A stretch of 64,000 nt of DNA from Sediminibacterium sp. Its GTDB lineage: Bacteria > Bacteroidota > Bacteroidia > Chitinophagales > Chitinophagaceae. Where the stretch lies: positions 1 through 64,000 of the forward strand of contig JAQTZD010000003.1 in NCBI GenBank assembly GCA_028687975.1, given 5' to 3'. The translations under genes and the position numbers were made by a program. Under the pieces are notes generated by a model, which saw only the letters and a list, made by a program, of their open reading frames with translations, did no database searches and was not told the DNA's origin. Shown here piece after piece: positions 16,423 through 24,693 of the stretch (the first letter of the stretch is position 1; each line of letters begins with the position of its first letter).

Positions 16423-17067
16423 ATGACTCATCTGGAACAGTTAAAGGGCGTTTTTGAGCCGGAATTATTGCAGGAGATGGAACAATTTGGCATCTACCAG
16501 TCCTTTAAAGAAGGGGAATTGGTGATGGATTATGGCAAGTACATCCGCATGATGCCCATTGTATTGAAGGGTACTGTAAAAGTGCACCGGCTGGATGAAA
16601 ACAACAATGAAATTCTCCTCTATTATCTCTCCAGCAGCGAAAGTTGTTCTATGGCTTACAGTTGTTGTGTGGAAGCCAAAAAAAGCGAGGTGAAGGCGGT
16701 GGCAGAAGACGATGTGGAACTGATCGGCATTCCCCATGTAAAGCTGGATGAATGGCTCTGTAAATACCCCAGCTGGAAGAACTATGTGATGCGGAGTTTC
16801 AATGTAAGGTTTATTGAACTGCTGAAGTCGATCGAGAGCATTGCCTTTCATAAGCTGGACGAAAGGCTGATTTCTTACCTGAAAGAAAAACAACGCCTGA
16901 GCGGTTCCAGTGTAATCAAAGCTTCGCACAATACCATAGCAGACGAACTGGCTACCTCGCGGGTGGTCATTTCCCGTTTGCTGAAACAGCTGGAGAACAG
17001 TAAAAAAATCATTCTGTACCGGAATGAAATCAAGCTCCTCAGCGGATTCGAAACCCCGCTCAAGTAA
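16423..17067 (+). CDS. Crp/Fnr-family transcriptional regulator
   Basis: The track opens at a TTG inside the -7 box (16402); the ATG at 16423 is the real start, giving 214 residues. A cyclic-nucleotide-binding-like beta-barrel covers about residues 15-125, and a winged helix follows with the recognition helix in ASHNTIADELATSRVVISRL near residue 170-190. Position R-V-V-I-S-R replaces the R-E-T---R of CRP that reads TGTGA, which agrees with the different GTNAC half-site nearby. No FNR-type cysteine cluster is obvious at the N-terminus; C-S-M-A-Y-S-C-C near residue 73-80 could be a sensing site. It is divergent from the RND operon. Confidence 0.88.
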   Translation: MTHLEQLKGVFEPELLQEMEQFGIYQSFKEGELVMDYGKYIRMMPIVLKGTVKVHRLDENNNEILLYYLSSSESCSMAYSCCVEAKKSEVKAVAEDDVELIGIPHVKLDEWLCKYPSWKNYVMRSFNVRFIELLKSIESIAFHKLDERLISYLKEKQRLSGSSVIKASHNTIADELATSRVVISRLLKQLENSKKIILYRNEIKLLSGFETPLK

Positions 17068-17156
17068 TAAATATAAAAAAAAGGGCTTCGTAGTGCGAAA
17101 TCTACAATAAACAGACGCCATTTACGTTGTAGCTGTACATCCTATAAGGAATTCTC

Positions 17157-18401
17157 ATGAAAAGCAGCTACAATTGGTTACTCCCCTGCTTACTGGCAGG
17201 TTTTCTGCTGGTGGCTTGTAAAAAAAACACAGAGTTACCCGCAGATGCTACCGCCGGCACCAGCACGGAGCCTCCTACCATCGGGGGAACCACTTCTGCT
17301 TTTAAAGATACCACCGACATCACCGAAGGCAACGTCAACATCAAGTTTGCGAAAACCGATGCCTGCTTTCCCAGCAATGAAATATTTTCGTTTACCGCAG
17401 TGGCCACAGGAGTACCTGCCAACGTCAGGTATGTATGGGAATTCGGAGACGGCAAATCGCTGATGGGTGCCTCTGTAAAAAATATTTATAAAGATCCCGG
17501 AAACTATACGGTAATTCTGGAAGTGAAAAGCAGCGAAGGTCAGGTGTTGCACAAGGTATCCATTGCCGTAAAAGCATTGGGCCAGCAGGTTACCCCTACC
17601 GCCGTATTTTCCAGCGCATTGGCAGACATTAATATACTGAACAACATGACCTTCACCAGCAGGTCCAGCGTTCCCACAGGAACCATCACAGAGCATCTCT
17701 GGGATTGGGCAGATGGAACCACCAGTATCAGTTCCAACAGTTTTATGCCAAAAAACTTTACGCAGGTCCCCGAAGACAAACTTTATCCCGTAAAGCTGAT
17801 CGTAACAGCCAACTCCGGATGTAAAGACACAGCAGCGCTCAATGTATTTGTGCCTGCAGCGTACAATATCAGCGGAAGCTTCGACGCAGTTCAATACGAC
17901 GGATGCACCAATGAATATTTCATCTTTACACCCCAGTTAACCGGAGTGCCGGAAGGAGCTGTGTATACCTGGGATTTTGCAGATGCTACCGGTTTTGTTA
18001 GCGGCAACCCGGTGAAAAAATCATTCACGTACCAGAATGATTACGACGTAAAACTAACTGTAACACTCAAGGGAAAAATCATTTACCAGACCCACAAGGC
18101 AGTAAGGGCATTCGGACAGAATATCAAACCAAAAGCACTGATGCTGAAGAATGTGGTGAGCAGTACCGCAACCACCGAAAAATGGGCTTTCTATAGTCAG
18201 TCGAATATTCCGCATGGTTACCTGAGCGGATATCGCTGGGAAATGCCGTTTGGCGTGGTTGATGATAATTTCAACACTTTTGTGGAACAGGAATACACCA
18301 AGGCCGCCACTCCCACCAATTACAGTATCAGGTTGATTGTTACGGGCAATACCGGATGTAAAGACACTGCTGTTGCCAACATCACCATACCGGCCCGTTA
18401 A
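17157..18401 (+). CDS. PKD-domain lipoprotein (first of a tandem pair)
   Basis: This 414-residue protein starts with a lipoprotein signal, LLAGFLLVACKKN, then a Thr/Pro/Ala-rich linker and about four PKD-like repeats. The PKD marker is seen as YVWEFGDGKS, HLWDWADGTTS, YTWDFADATG and, degenerate, YRWEMPFG. PKD domains are Ig-like folds used in surface adhesion and protein-protein contacts. No enzyme domain is visible. The next gene is a paralog with the same layout, and the two reading frames touch (TAATG at 18399-18403). Function unknown. Confidence 0.8.
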   Translation: MKSSYNWLLPCLLAGFLLVACKKNTELPADATAGTSTEPPTIGGTTSAFKDTTDITEGNVNIKFAKTDACFPSNEIFSFTAVATGVPANVRYVWEFGDGKSLMGASVKNIYKDPGNYTVILEVKSSEGQVLHKVSIAVKALGQQVTPTAVFSSALADINILNNMTFTSRSSVPTGTITEHLWDWADGTTSISSNSFMPKNFTQVPEDKLYPVKLIVTANSGCKDTAALNVFVPAAYNISGSFDAVQYDGCTNEYFIFTPQLTGVPEGAVYTWDFADATGFVSGNPVKKSFTYQNDYDVKLTVTLKGKIIYQTHKAVRAFGQNIKPKALMLKNVVSSTATTEKWAFYSQSNIPHGYLSGYRWEMPFGVVDDNFNTFVEQEYTKAATPTNYSIRLIVTGNTGCKDTAVANITIPAR

Positions 18402-18415
18402 TGCAAATAAGAACC

Positions 18416-19654
18416 ATGAAAAGGTATTCGGGATTATATCTGTTGATGGGCATACTGGCCATTGTTGTTTCCTGTAAAAAGGAAGCCGTTTCTCCTATTA
18501 CCCAATACCTCCAAAACACCAAAATAAAAGCAGACACGGCTGCCATCACCACAACCGTGAAAGATACCACAACAGTAGATTTTGGCGGCATTGTGGTACG
18601 GTATGAACAAAGTTCCACCTGCTATCCGGGAACAGAAATATTTAGCTTTAAGGCCAGCGGCCCCACACTCCCCCCGGGCGCATTTTATTTCTGGACATTC
18701 GGCGACGGGAACACAGCAAACGGTGCAACCGCAAGTCATTCTTATCAGGCTGCTGGTTCGTTTGTGGTGAACCTCCTGGTGATGGCCGATGCAAACACGG
18801 TATTAACCAAACTCAGCTTTCCCATTAAGGCCAAAGGGATGCAAACCAAACCGGTAGCGGGGTTCACCTATAAATCAGATTTCCCCGAAAATGTGAACTA
18901 CATCACGTTCAATACCAGTTCATCGGTAAATCACGGAGACATCACGTATTACAAATGGGAATGGGGAGACGGCAGTTCCGTTTTAACTTCTGTGGGCCTG
19001 ATCAGGCATGAATTTCCGAGAAATATAGCAGACATCACTTATCCGGTAAAACTGACCATTACTACCAATACCGGATGTACAGCAGATACCACCATTGCGG
19101 TAACGATTCCTGCAGCATATCCTATTCAGGGGAGTTTCCGGGCTGATGCATTTGATGCGTGCACCAATGAAAATTTCCTGTTTACGGCAGAAGCAGAAAA
19201 TGTACCCGGAGGAGCTGTATACGAATGGAATTTTTCCGACGGCAAGGGCATTGTTACCGGCAATCCGGTGCGCTACAAATACAAGTACCCCAACGATTAT
19301 GATGTAATCATGTCTGTGCGCTTAAATGGAAGATTGATCTACAGTACCAATAAGATGGTGAATGCCAAAGGAGAAAAGCCAAAACCAACCGCTGCATTTG
19401 AACAGACCCTGGTTTGGCAGAACAGTACCACATCGCACTGGTTGTTCAACAGCAGGTCTACGATACCAACAGGTACCATCGACAGTTTTCAATGGAATTT
19501 TGGAAACGGTAATACCAGCAACGATTACTACAGTTCTGTAGAAAACAGCTATAGCAAAAAAGCAACAGCGCAATCGTATACCGTACAATTAATTGTAACC
19601 GGCAACGGTTGCGCTGATACTACCAGCAAGGTCATTGCAATTCCTGCACAATAA
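18416..19654 (+). CDS. PKD-domain lipoprotein (second of a tandem pair)
   Basis: The track starts at 18401, where ATG overlaps the upstream stop as TAATG. The ATG at 18416 gives a more typical lipoprotein signal (MKRYSGLYLLMGILAIVVSC) and is preferred, giving 412 residues. Four PKD-like repeats follow, with YFWTFGDGNTA, YKWEWGDGSS, YEWNFSDGKG and FQWNFGNGNTS. The pattern and spacing, including the shared CTNE segment before repeat three, mirror the upstream gene, so they arose by duplication. It ends two bases before the stop of the convergent citrate synthase gene. Confidence 0.8.
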   Translation: MKRYSGLYLLMGILAIVVSCKKEAVSPITQYLQNTKIKADTAAITTTVKDTTTVDFGGIVVRYEQSSTCYPGTEIFSFKASGPTLPPGAFYFWTFGDGNTANGATASHSYQAAGSFVVNLLVMADANTVLTKLSFPIKAKGMQTKPVAGFTYKSDFPENVNYITFNTSSSVNHGDITYYKWEWGDGSSVLTSVGLIRHEFPRNIADITYPVKLTITTNTGCTADTTIAVTIPAAYPIQGSFRADAFDACTNENFLFTAEAENVPGGAVYEWNFSDGKGIVTGNPVRYKYKYPNDYDVIMSVRLNGRLIYSTNKMVNAKGEKPKPTAAFEQTLVWQNSTTSHWLFNSRSTIPTGTIDSFQWNFGNGNTSNDYYSSVENSYSKKATAQSYTVQLIVTGNGCADTTSKVIAIPAQ

Positions 19655-19656
19655 CG

Positions 19657-20979
19657 TTATTCCCAGATTTCATCCTTACCCTCAATCCATTTTTTAACGG
19701 ATTCAGTGGTAACAGATTTAGGACGCTCCAGCGGGAAGCCCAGCGCTCTGTCCCAGCAAAGGCTGGACAGTACGCCCAATGCACGGCTAACTGCAAATAA
19801 TACGGTATAGAACTCATACTCTACAAATCCGTAGTGTACCAGCAGTGCTCCGCTGTGTGCATCTACGTTAGGCCATGGGTTCTTCACTTTACCCAAAGAC
19901 TGCAGAATTGGTGGAACAGTTTCATAAATTTTCCAAACGGTGTTCAGCAATTTGTCGTCGGCCATATGCTTTTTACCGAATTCCATTTGTGCGGTAAAAC
20001 GGGGATCTGTCTTACGCAATACAGCATGACCATAACCCGGAACCACTTTACCGGAAGCCAGTGTTTTCTGAACATAATCAGCAATCTGCTTGCTGGAAGG
20101 TTCATCCGTTCCCAGCTGCTCCTGCATTTCAAAAATCCACTTGATTACTTCCTGGTTGGCCAAACCATGCAACGGACCGGCCAAACCGTTCATACCGGCC
20201 GCATAACTCAGATAAGGGTCGCTTAATGCAGAACCCACCAGGTGGGTGGTATGTGCAGACACGTTTCCGCCTTCATGATCGGCATGAATGGTCATATACA
20301 AACGCATCAGTTCTTTGAAGCTTTCATCGTTGTATCCCATCATATGGGCAAAGTTGCCTGCCCAGTCTAACAAACCATTGGGATGAATATGCTCATTGTT
20401 CTTGTACTTTCTTCTGTAGATATACGCTGCAATTCTTGGCAAACGGGCAATCAGATCCATGGAGTCGTCATACACAATACTCCAGTAATCTTTCTTATTC
20501 AATCCTTTTGCATATTCCTTGGCAAAATGGCTTTCTGTTTGCATCGCCATTACACCAACCACAAACATGGTCATCGGGTGTGTACTCAGCGGGAGTGCAT
20601 CAATGGTAGCGAACACATGGTTGGGAACATGGCTCCTGCGTTGCCATACATTGGTAATATGCGCAGCATCCTCATCCGTTGGCAGCTCTCCTACCAGCAT
20701 CAGATGGAATAATCCTTCCGGTAAAGGTTCACCACCTTTACGGGCTGCAGGAAGTTTTTGCTGCAGTTCCGGAATGGAATATCCGCGAAAACGGATGCCT
20801 TCCTGTGCATCCAAAAGACTTGTTTCTGTAACCAGACCTGTAATACCGCGCATCCCCTGATAAACCTGAGCCAGCGTTACTTCTCCGATCTTTTTGTTAC
20901 CGTGTTCTTTAATGACCTCCTTGATTTCAGCGTTCGCGGCTTCTGATTTGGCTTTGAACTTGTCTTTGATAACTCCCAT
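19657..20979 (-). CDS. gltA: Citrate synthase of the eukaryotic (mitochondrial) type
   Basis: This 440-residue enzyme condenses acetyl-CoA with oxaloacetate at the entry of the TCA cycle. Catalytic positions are visible in GPLHGLANQE (His), VPGYGHAVLRKTDPR (His) and NVDAHSGALL (Asp). Long stretches match animal mitochondrial citrate synthase nearly word for word as I recall it, for example DEGIRFRGYSIPE-like, HADHEGGNVSAHT and RALGFPLERPKS. It lacks the NADH-site features of the hexameric E. coli enzyme. A good promoter lies upstream (21032-21063). It is monocistronic by context. Confidence 0.95.
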   Translation of the reverse strand: MGVIKDKFKAKSEAANAEIKEVIKEHGNKKIGEVTLAQVYQGMRGITGLVTETSLLDAQEGIRFRGYSIPELQQKLPAARKGGEPLPEGLFHLMLVGELPTDEDAAHITNVWQRRSHVPNHVFATIDALPLSTHPMTMFVVGVMAMQTESHFAKEYAKGLNKKDYWSIVYDDSMDLIARLPRIAAYIYRRKYKNNEHIHPNGLLDWAGNFAHMMGYNDESFKELMRLYMTIHADHEGGNVSAHTTHLVGSALSDPYLSYAAGMNGLAGPLHGLANQEVIKWIFEMQEQLGTDEPSSKQIADYVQKTLASGKVVPGYGHAVLRKTDPRFTAQMEFGKKHMADDKLLNTVWKIYETVPPILQSLGKVKNPWPNVDAHSGALLVHYGFVEYEFYTVLFAVSRALGVLSSLCWDRALGFPLERPKSVTTESVKKWIEGKDEIWE

Positions 20980-21031
20980 AGCAATGAATTTGTTAGATAC
21001 GGCTAATATGGCTTAAATTAACCTTAATGTT

Positions 21032-21063
21032 CAAAGGTAATTGAAGTTGCAACTATAACAAAA
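21032..21063 (-). promoter_or_regulatory. Promoter of the citrate synthase gene
   Basis: On the minus strand TTTTG (-33) is followed by exactly 19 bases and then TACCTTTG, a perfect TAnnTTTG -7 box. This is the best full match to the Bacteroidota housekeeping promoter in the window. It lies 52 bp upstream of the ATG. Confidence 0.75.
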
Positions 21064-21095
21064 CAATTCGGCCCGACTCACCGATTTTAAGCAAA

Positions 21096-22187
21096 TTATT
21101 TAGGGGCTTTCCGGTACAGGTAAATCACTACAAACACAAATATGAAATTGGGTATCCAGGCGGCAATCAGCGGGGGAAGGTCCCCTTTTGTAGAGAATAT
21201 GGTAGAAAAACGGTCTGTTACAATAAACAAGGCGGCAATGGAAAAGCCCACAGCCAGGTGAACCCCACTTCCTCCTCTTACTTTACGGCCGGCAACAATG
21301 GCGCCGATCAGGGTAAGCAACAGCACTGTAACACAGGTAGCATCCCTTCGGTATCGTTCTACTTTAAGGCTGTTCAAACCCTCAGATCCCCTGAGTTCTT
21401 CCAGCGCTATAAAACGATCCAGCTCGGGAGTGGTTAGTTTGTCCTTGGTATATTTATCCCGGCTCAGGTCCAGGGGTTTGAAACTGTAATTGATTTGCCG
21501 CATCACATCCGGTGCAACCTGCTCGCGCATGGGCAGCAGTTTCCGCTCTATGATGGTCTCAATTTTCCATTTGTTCACCGAAGTATCCCAGCTGATATAA
21601 TCTGCCCGGAGATTCTTGGTTACCCGGTTGTTTTTGATGGTGTACAAAAAGAAAGGACCACCTCTTTTTACAGAAGTGTCGTAGTTATAGATACCCGCAT
21701 AAGTGAAAGAGTCGATGCGCAAATAAATATTGTTTCCACTATTCAGCAGCGCAGCATAACTGGAATTGGCATCGATGTACCGGGCTTCGAAGCTGCCCCT
21801 GATCTGGTTGGCCCTGGGAACCACATACTGATTGGCAAACCAAAGAATGATGGCCAGCAAACCACCCCCGATCCAATAAGGTCGCATCCACCTGGAATAA
21901 CTGGTGCCGCTTGCGAGAATCGCAATAATCTCACTGTTCCCGGCCATTTTAGACGTAAAGAAGATCACTGCAATAAAAACGAAAAGCGGAAAGAGCAGGG
22001 CAATGATGTGTGGAATAAAACCGGCATAGTAATCGCTGATAATCCGTTCAAGACTCAGCTGCGACCTTACAAAATCATCGGTTTTTTCACTCACATCGAT
22101 CACCACAGCAATCACGGCAAACAAAAAGATTGCAAAGAAAAAGGTGGTGAGGAATTTCCGGAGTATGTACCAGTCCAGTTTTTTCAT
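21096..22187 (-). CDS. LptF/LptG-family (YjgP/YjgQ) permease
   Basis: This 363-residue inner-membrane protein has three TM helices near the N-terminus (residues 10-30, 54-80, 100-120), a periplasmic beta-rich domain (about 130-270), and three C-terminal helices, the layout of LptF/LptG. These permeases extract lipopolysaccharide from the inner membrane with LptB. The start MKKLDWYILRKFLTTFFF is typical of the family. It lies downstream of tgt on the same strand, a common pairing in Bacteroidota. Whether it is LptF or LptG cannot be decided here. Confidence 0.9.
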   Translation of the reverse strand: MKKLDWYILRKFLTTFFFAIFLFAVIAVVIDVSEKTDDFVRSQLSLERIISDYYAGFIPHIIALLFPLFVFIAVIFFTSKMAGNSEIIAILASGTSYSRWMRPYWIGGGLLAIILWFANQYVVPRANQIRGSFEARYIDANSSYAALLNSGNNIYLRIDSFTYAGIYNYDTSVKRGGPFFLYTIKNNRVTKNLRADYISWDTSVNKWKIETIIERKLLPMREQVAPDVMRQINYSFKPLDLSRDKYTKDKLTTPELDRFIALEELRGSEGLNSLKVERYRRDATCVTVLLLTLIGAIVAGRKVRGGSGVHLAVGFSIAALFIVTDRFSTIFSTKGDLPPLIAAWIPNFIFVFVVIYLYRKAPK

Positions 22188-22205
22188 GGTCTACACAAAG
22201 ATGCA

Positions 22206-22237
22206 CAAAAAAAATACATCCATGGAGATGGATGTAT
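22206..22237 (-). terminator. Terminator-like hairpin with T8 run between tgt and the lptF/G gene
   Basis: On the minus strand ATACATCCAT and ATGGATGTAT form a perfect 10-bp stem with a four-base loop, followed by eight T. It reads as an intrinsic terminator for tgt, yet it ends only about 18 bp before the permease ATG, so it could also act as an attenuator for that gene. Confidence 0.7.
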
Positions 22238-22391
22238 AATTTACGGGCTTCAAAAGATAACGGATTAATAAGCAGGGTGAAAATAGCACGAAGTCCCTTA
22301 TAAGTGAAGGGTTTCGTATAAAAGTTAATAAATATAAAATGTTGGAGAAATTATCCCCAAAACAACGTCGGATGATTTCGAAATGCTAAAA

Positions 22392-23531
22392 TTATAATCG
22401 CTGTCGGATTACCTGGAGCATCTCCTTCTTCCAGCTAACGAAATTCCCTTCCACAATATTGCGACGGGCTTCTTTCACCAGCCAAAGATAAAAGGCAAGA
22501 TTCTGTATACTGGCCAGCTGCAACCCGAGTATTTCACCTGCAATAAACAGGTGCCGGATATAGGCTTTGGAATAATACTGGCTGTGTTCGGAAGGCAGGC
22601 CCGGATCGATGGGACTGAAATCGTTGGCCCATTTTTTATTCCGGATATTGATCACACCCTGGGTGGTAAACAACATACCGTTCCTTCCGTTGCGGGTAGG
22701 CATTACACAATCGAACATGTCTATCCCCATATCGATGCATTCCAGGAGATTCCAGGGCGTACCCACCCCCATTAAGTAACGTGGTTTGTTTTGAGGAAGA
22801 TTTTCTGCACAGAGGGCAGTGAACTCGTACATCATTTCTTCCGGCTCTCCTACACTCAATCCGCCAATGGCATTTCCCACAGCATTTTTGGAAGAAATGT
22901 ATTCACAGGATTCCTTGCGCAAGTCTTTATAAGTACCTCCCTGTACGATCGGAAAAAGGTTCTGCGTATAACCGTATTTGTCGGGTGTTTCCGCCAGGCG
23001 ATTGATGCAACGATCCAACCAGCGATGGGTGAGTTGCATACTCTTTTTTGCGTACCCGTATTCGCTTGGATAAGGCGGGCATTCATCAAAAGCCATGATG
23101 ATATCTGCACCAATACTGCGCTGGATGTCCATCACAGATTCCGGAGAAAACAAGTGTTTGCTCCCATCAATATGCGATTGAAAAACCACACCTTCTTCCC
23201 GGATCTTTCTGTTGGCTGCCAGGGAAAATACCTGATACCCGCCGCTGTCTGTTAAGATGGGCCTGTCCCAGCCGTTGAACCGGTGGAGACCGCCTGCTGC
23301 TTCCAGCACTTCGGTGCCTGGTCGGAGATAGAGGTGATAGGTATTTCCAAGAATAATCTGGGCCTGCACATCTGTTTTCAGGTGCTGCTGCGTTACCGCT
23401 TTCACACTGCCAACAGTACCCACAGGCATAAATATGGGTGTTTGAATGATCCCGTGATCGGTTGTAACTACGCCGGCCCTGGCGGCAGAGCCGGGGGCGG
23501 TGGTTTCGAGCGAAAAACTAAGTGCAGCCAT
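22392..23531 (-). CDS. tgt: tRNA guanosine(34) transglycosylase (zinc ligands absent)
   Basis: This 379-residue enzyme swaps guanine for a queuine precursor at position 34 of GUN tRNAs. Family motifs are clear: LTDSGGYQVFSL near residue 94, MAFDECPPYPS near residue 142, and FDCVMPTRNGRNG near residue 275. The zinc site, normally CxCxxC plus a His in HNL, is missing: the segment reads PIDPGLPSEHSQYYSKAY and the later position reads SIQNLAFY. Loss of the cysteines is, as far as I know, common in Bacteroidota; the His to Gln change removes the fourth ligand too. It is divergent from the glycosyltransferase gene. Confidence 0.93.
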   Translation of the reverse strand: MAALSFSLETTAPGSAARAGVVTTDHGIIQTPIFMPVGTVGSVKAVTQQHLKTDVQAQIILGNTYHLYLRPGTEVLEAAGGLHRFNGWDRPILTDSGGYQVFSLAANRKIREEGVVFQSHIDGSKHLFSPESVMDIQRSIGADIIMAFDECPPYPSEYGYAKKSMQLTHRWLDRCINRLAETPDKYGYTQNLFPIVQGGTYKDLRKESCEYISSKNAVGNAIGGLSVGEPEEMMYEFTALCAENLPQNKPRYLMGVGTPWNLLECIDMGIDMFDCVMPTRNGRNGMLFTTQGVINIRNKKWANDFSPIDPGLPSEHSQYYSKAYIRHLFIAGEILGLQLASIQNLAFYLWLVKEARRNIVEGNFVSWKKEMLQVIRQRL

Positions 23532-23556
23532 CCGGCAAAAGTAGTGCTCTTTGCCT

Positions 23557-23564
23557 TATTTTTG
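23557..23564 (+). promoter_or_regulatory. -7 box just upstream of the glycosyltransferase start
   Basis: TATTTTTG fits TAnnTTTG and is separated from the ATG by only CCGG, which predicts a nearly leaderless transcript. No TTG is found at -33. The sequence TTTGCCGGATGATC is identical to that at rlmI (51455-51468). Confidence 0.45.
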
Positions 23565-23568
23565 CCGG

Positions 23569-24693
23569 ATGATCATACCTTCTATTGTCTGGACTATCTG
23601 CTTTGGAGTTTTTTGTGCAATCATAGCCATTCAAGTTTTCTATTATCTCTATTTCTTCTGCAGGCTGGCATTCTTTAAACCCCGAACCAAACAGGTAAAT
23701 GTGGAGCATCCGGTTTCTGTGGTGATCTGCGCCCGGGACGAAGCCCATAACCTGGTCAAAAATCTGCCCGGTGTATTGGTACAGGATTATAAAACCACCC
23801 ATGAACTGGTATTGGTCAACGACAATTCCAGTGATGAAACCAAATACATCATCGACGAATTCAAACGTTCCTTCAAGAACCTGAACCTGATCGATTTAAC
23901 ACAGGAAGCCAAAATGATCACCGGCAAAAAATTTCCTTTGTCGATGGGCATCAAAAGCGCCAAACACGAAATTGTATTGCTGACAGATGCCGATTGCGTA
24001 CCAGCTTCTGAATTCTGGATTCAGAAAATGCAGGACAGTTACGACGACGATATTGAAATTGTGCTGGGTTACGGCGCCTACCATAAAAAACCCGGACTGC
24101 TCAACAAGCTGATCCGTTTCGAAACATTCCATACCGCCATTCAGTACATGTCTTATGCGCTTGCGGGCACACCCTACATGGGAGTAGGCCGCAACCTGAG
24201 CTATAAGAAAAATGTATTTCTCCGCAACAAAGGATTTTCTTCCATCAACCAGATTCCCAGCGGAGACGACGATCTGTTCATCAACCAGGTAGCTACGGCC
24301 AAAAACACTGCGGTGGTGGTAGACCACGATACCCATACCCTGAGTGAATCTAAGAAGTCCTGGGGCGACTGGATGTCGCAGAAATACCGGCATTATACCA
24401 CCAGCAAATACTATAAACCGATCCATAAATTCCTGTTGGGGCTATACTCCCTTTCGTTGTTTCTGCTGTATCCCGCAATGGTAATCAGCATCCTTTTTTA
24501 CAACTGGTGGCTGACCCTTGCCGTATATGGCCTACGACTGATTATCCAGTCCGTTGTTTACTTTAAAGCAATGAAAAAACTCAACGAATCGGATCTGTTC
24601 CCCTGGTTTATTTTACTGGATATCTGGATGTTCTTTTACTTCATTTTTACCGCCCCTGCCATATGGAAAGCACCCCGCAAAAACTGGAATTAA
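23569..24693 (+). CDS. Family 2 glycosyltransferase, membrane-associated
   Basis: The track opens at a TTG (23551); the ATG at 23569 starts 374 residues with an N-terminal TM helix (IVWTICFGVFCAIIAIQVFYYLYF). A GT-A domain follows: VSVVICARDEAHNL, LVNDNSSDET, the DxD-like LLTDADC near residue 146, and a later GDDDLF and QKYRHYTT resembling the Q-x-x-R-W region. Two or three C-terminal TM helices close it. It resembles processive or polyprenyl-linked sugar transferases; the sugar is unknown. Its last 31 bases overlap rsmG, suggesting coupled expression. Confidence 0.88.
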   Translation: MIIPSIVWTICFGVFCAIIAIQVFYYLYFFCRLAFFKPRTKQVNVEHPVSVVICARDEAHNLVKNLPGVLVQDYKTTHELVLVNDNSSDETKYIIDEFKRSFKNLNLIDLTQEAKMITGKKFPLSMGIKSAKHEIVLLTDADCVPASEFWIQKMQDSYDDDIEIVLGYGAYHKKPGLLNKLIRFETFHTAIQYMSYALAGTPYMGVGRNLSYKKNVFLRNKGFSSINQIPSGDDDLFINQVATAKNTAVVVDHDTHTLSESKKSWGDWMSQKYRHYTTSKYYKPIHKFLLGLYSLSLFLLYPAMVISILFYNWWLTLAVYGLRLIIQSVVYFKAMKKLNESDLFPWFILLDIWMFFYFIFTAPAIWKAPRKNWN

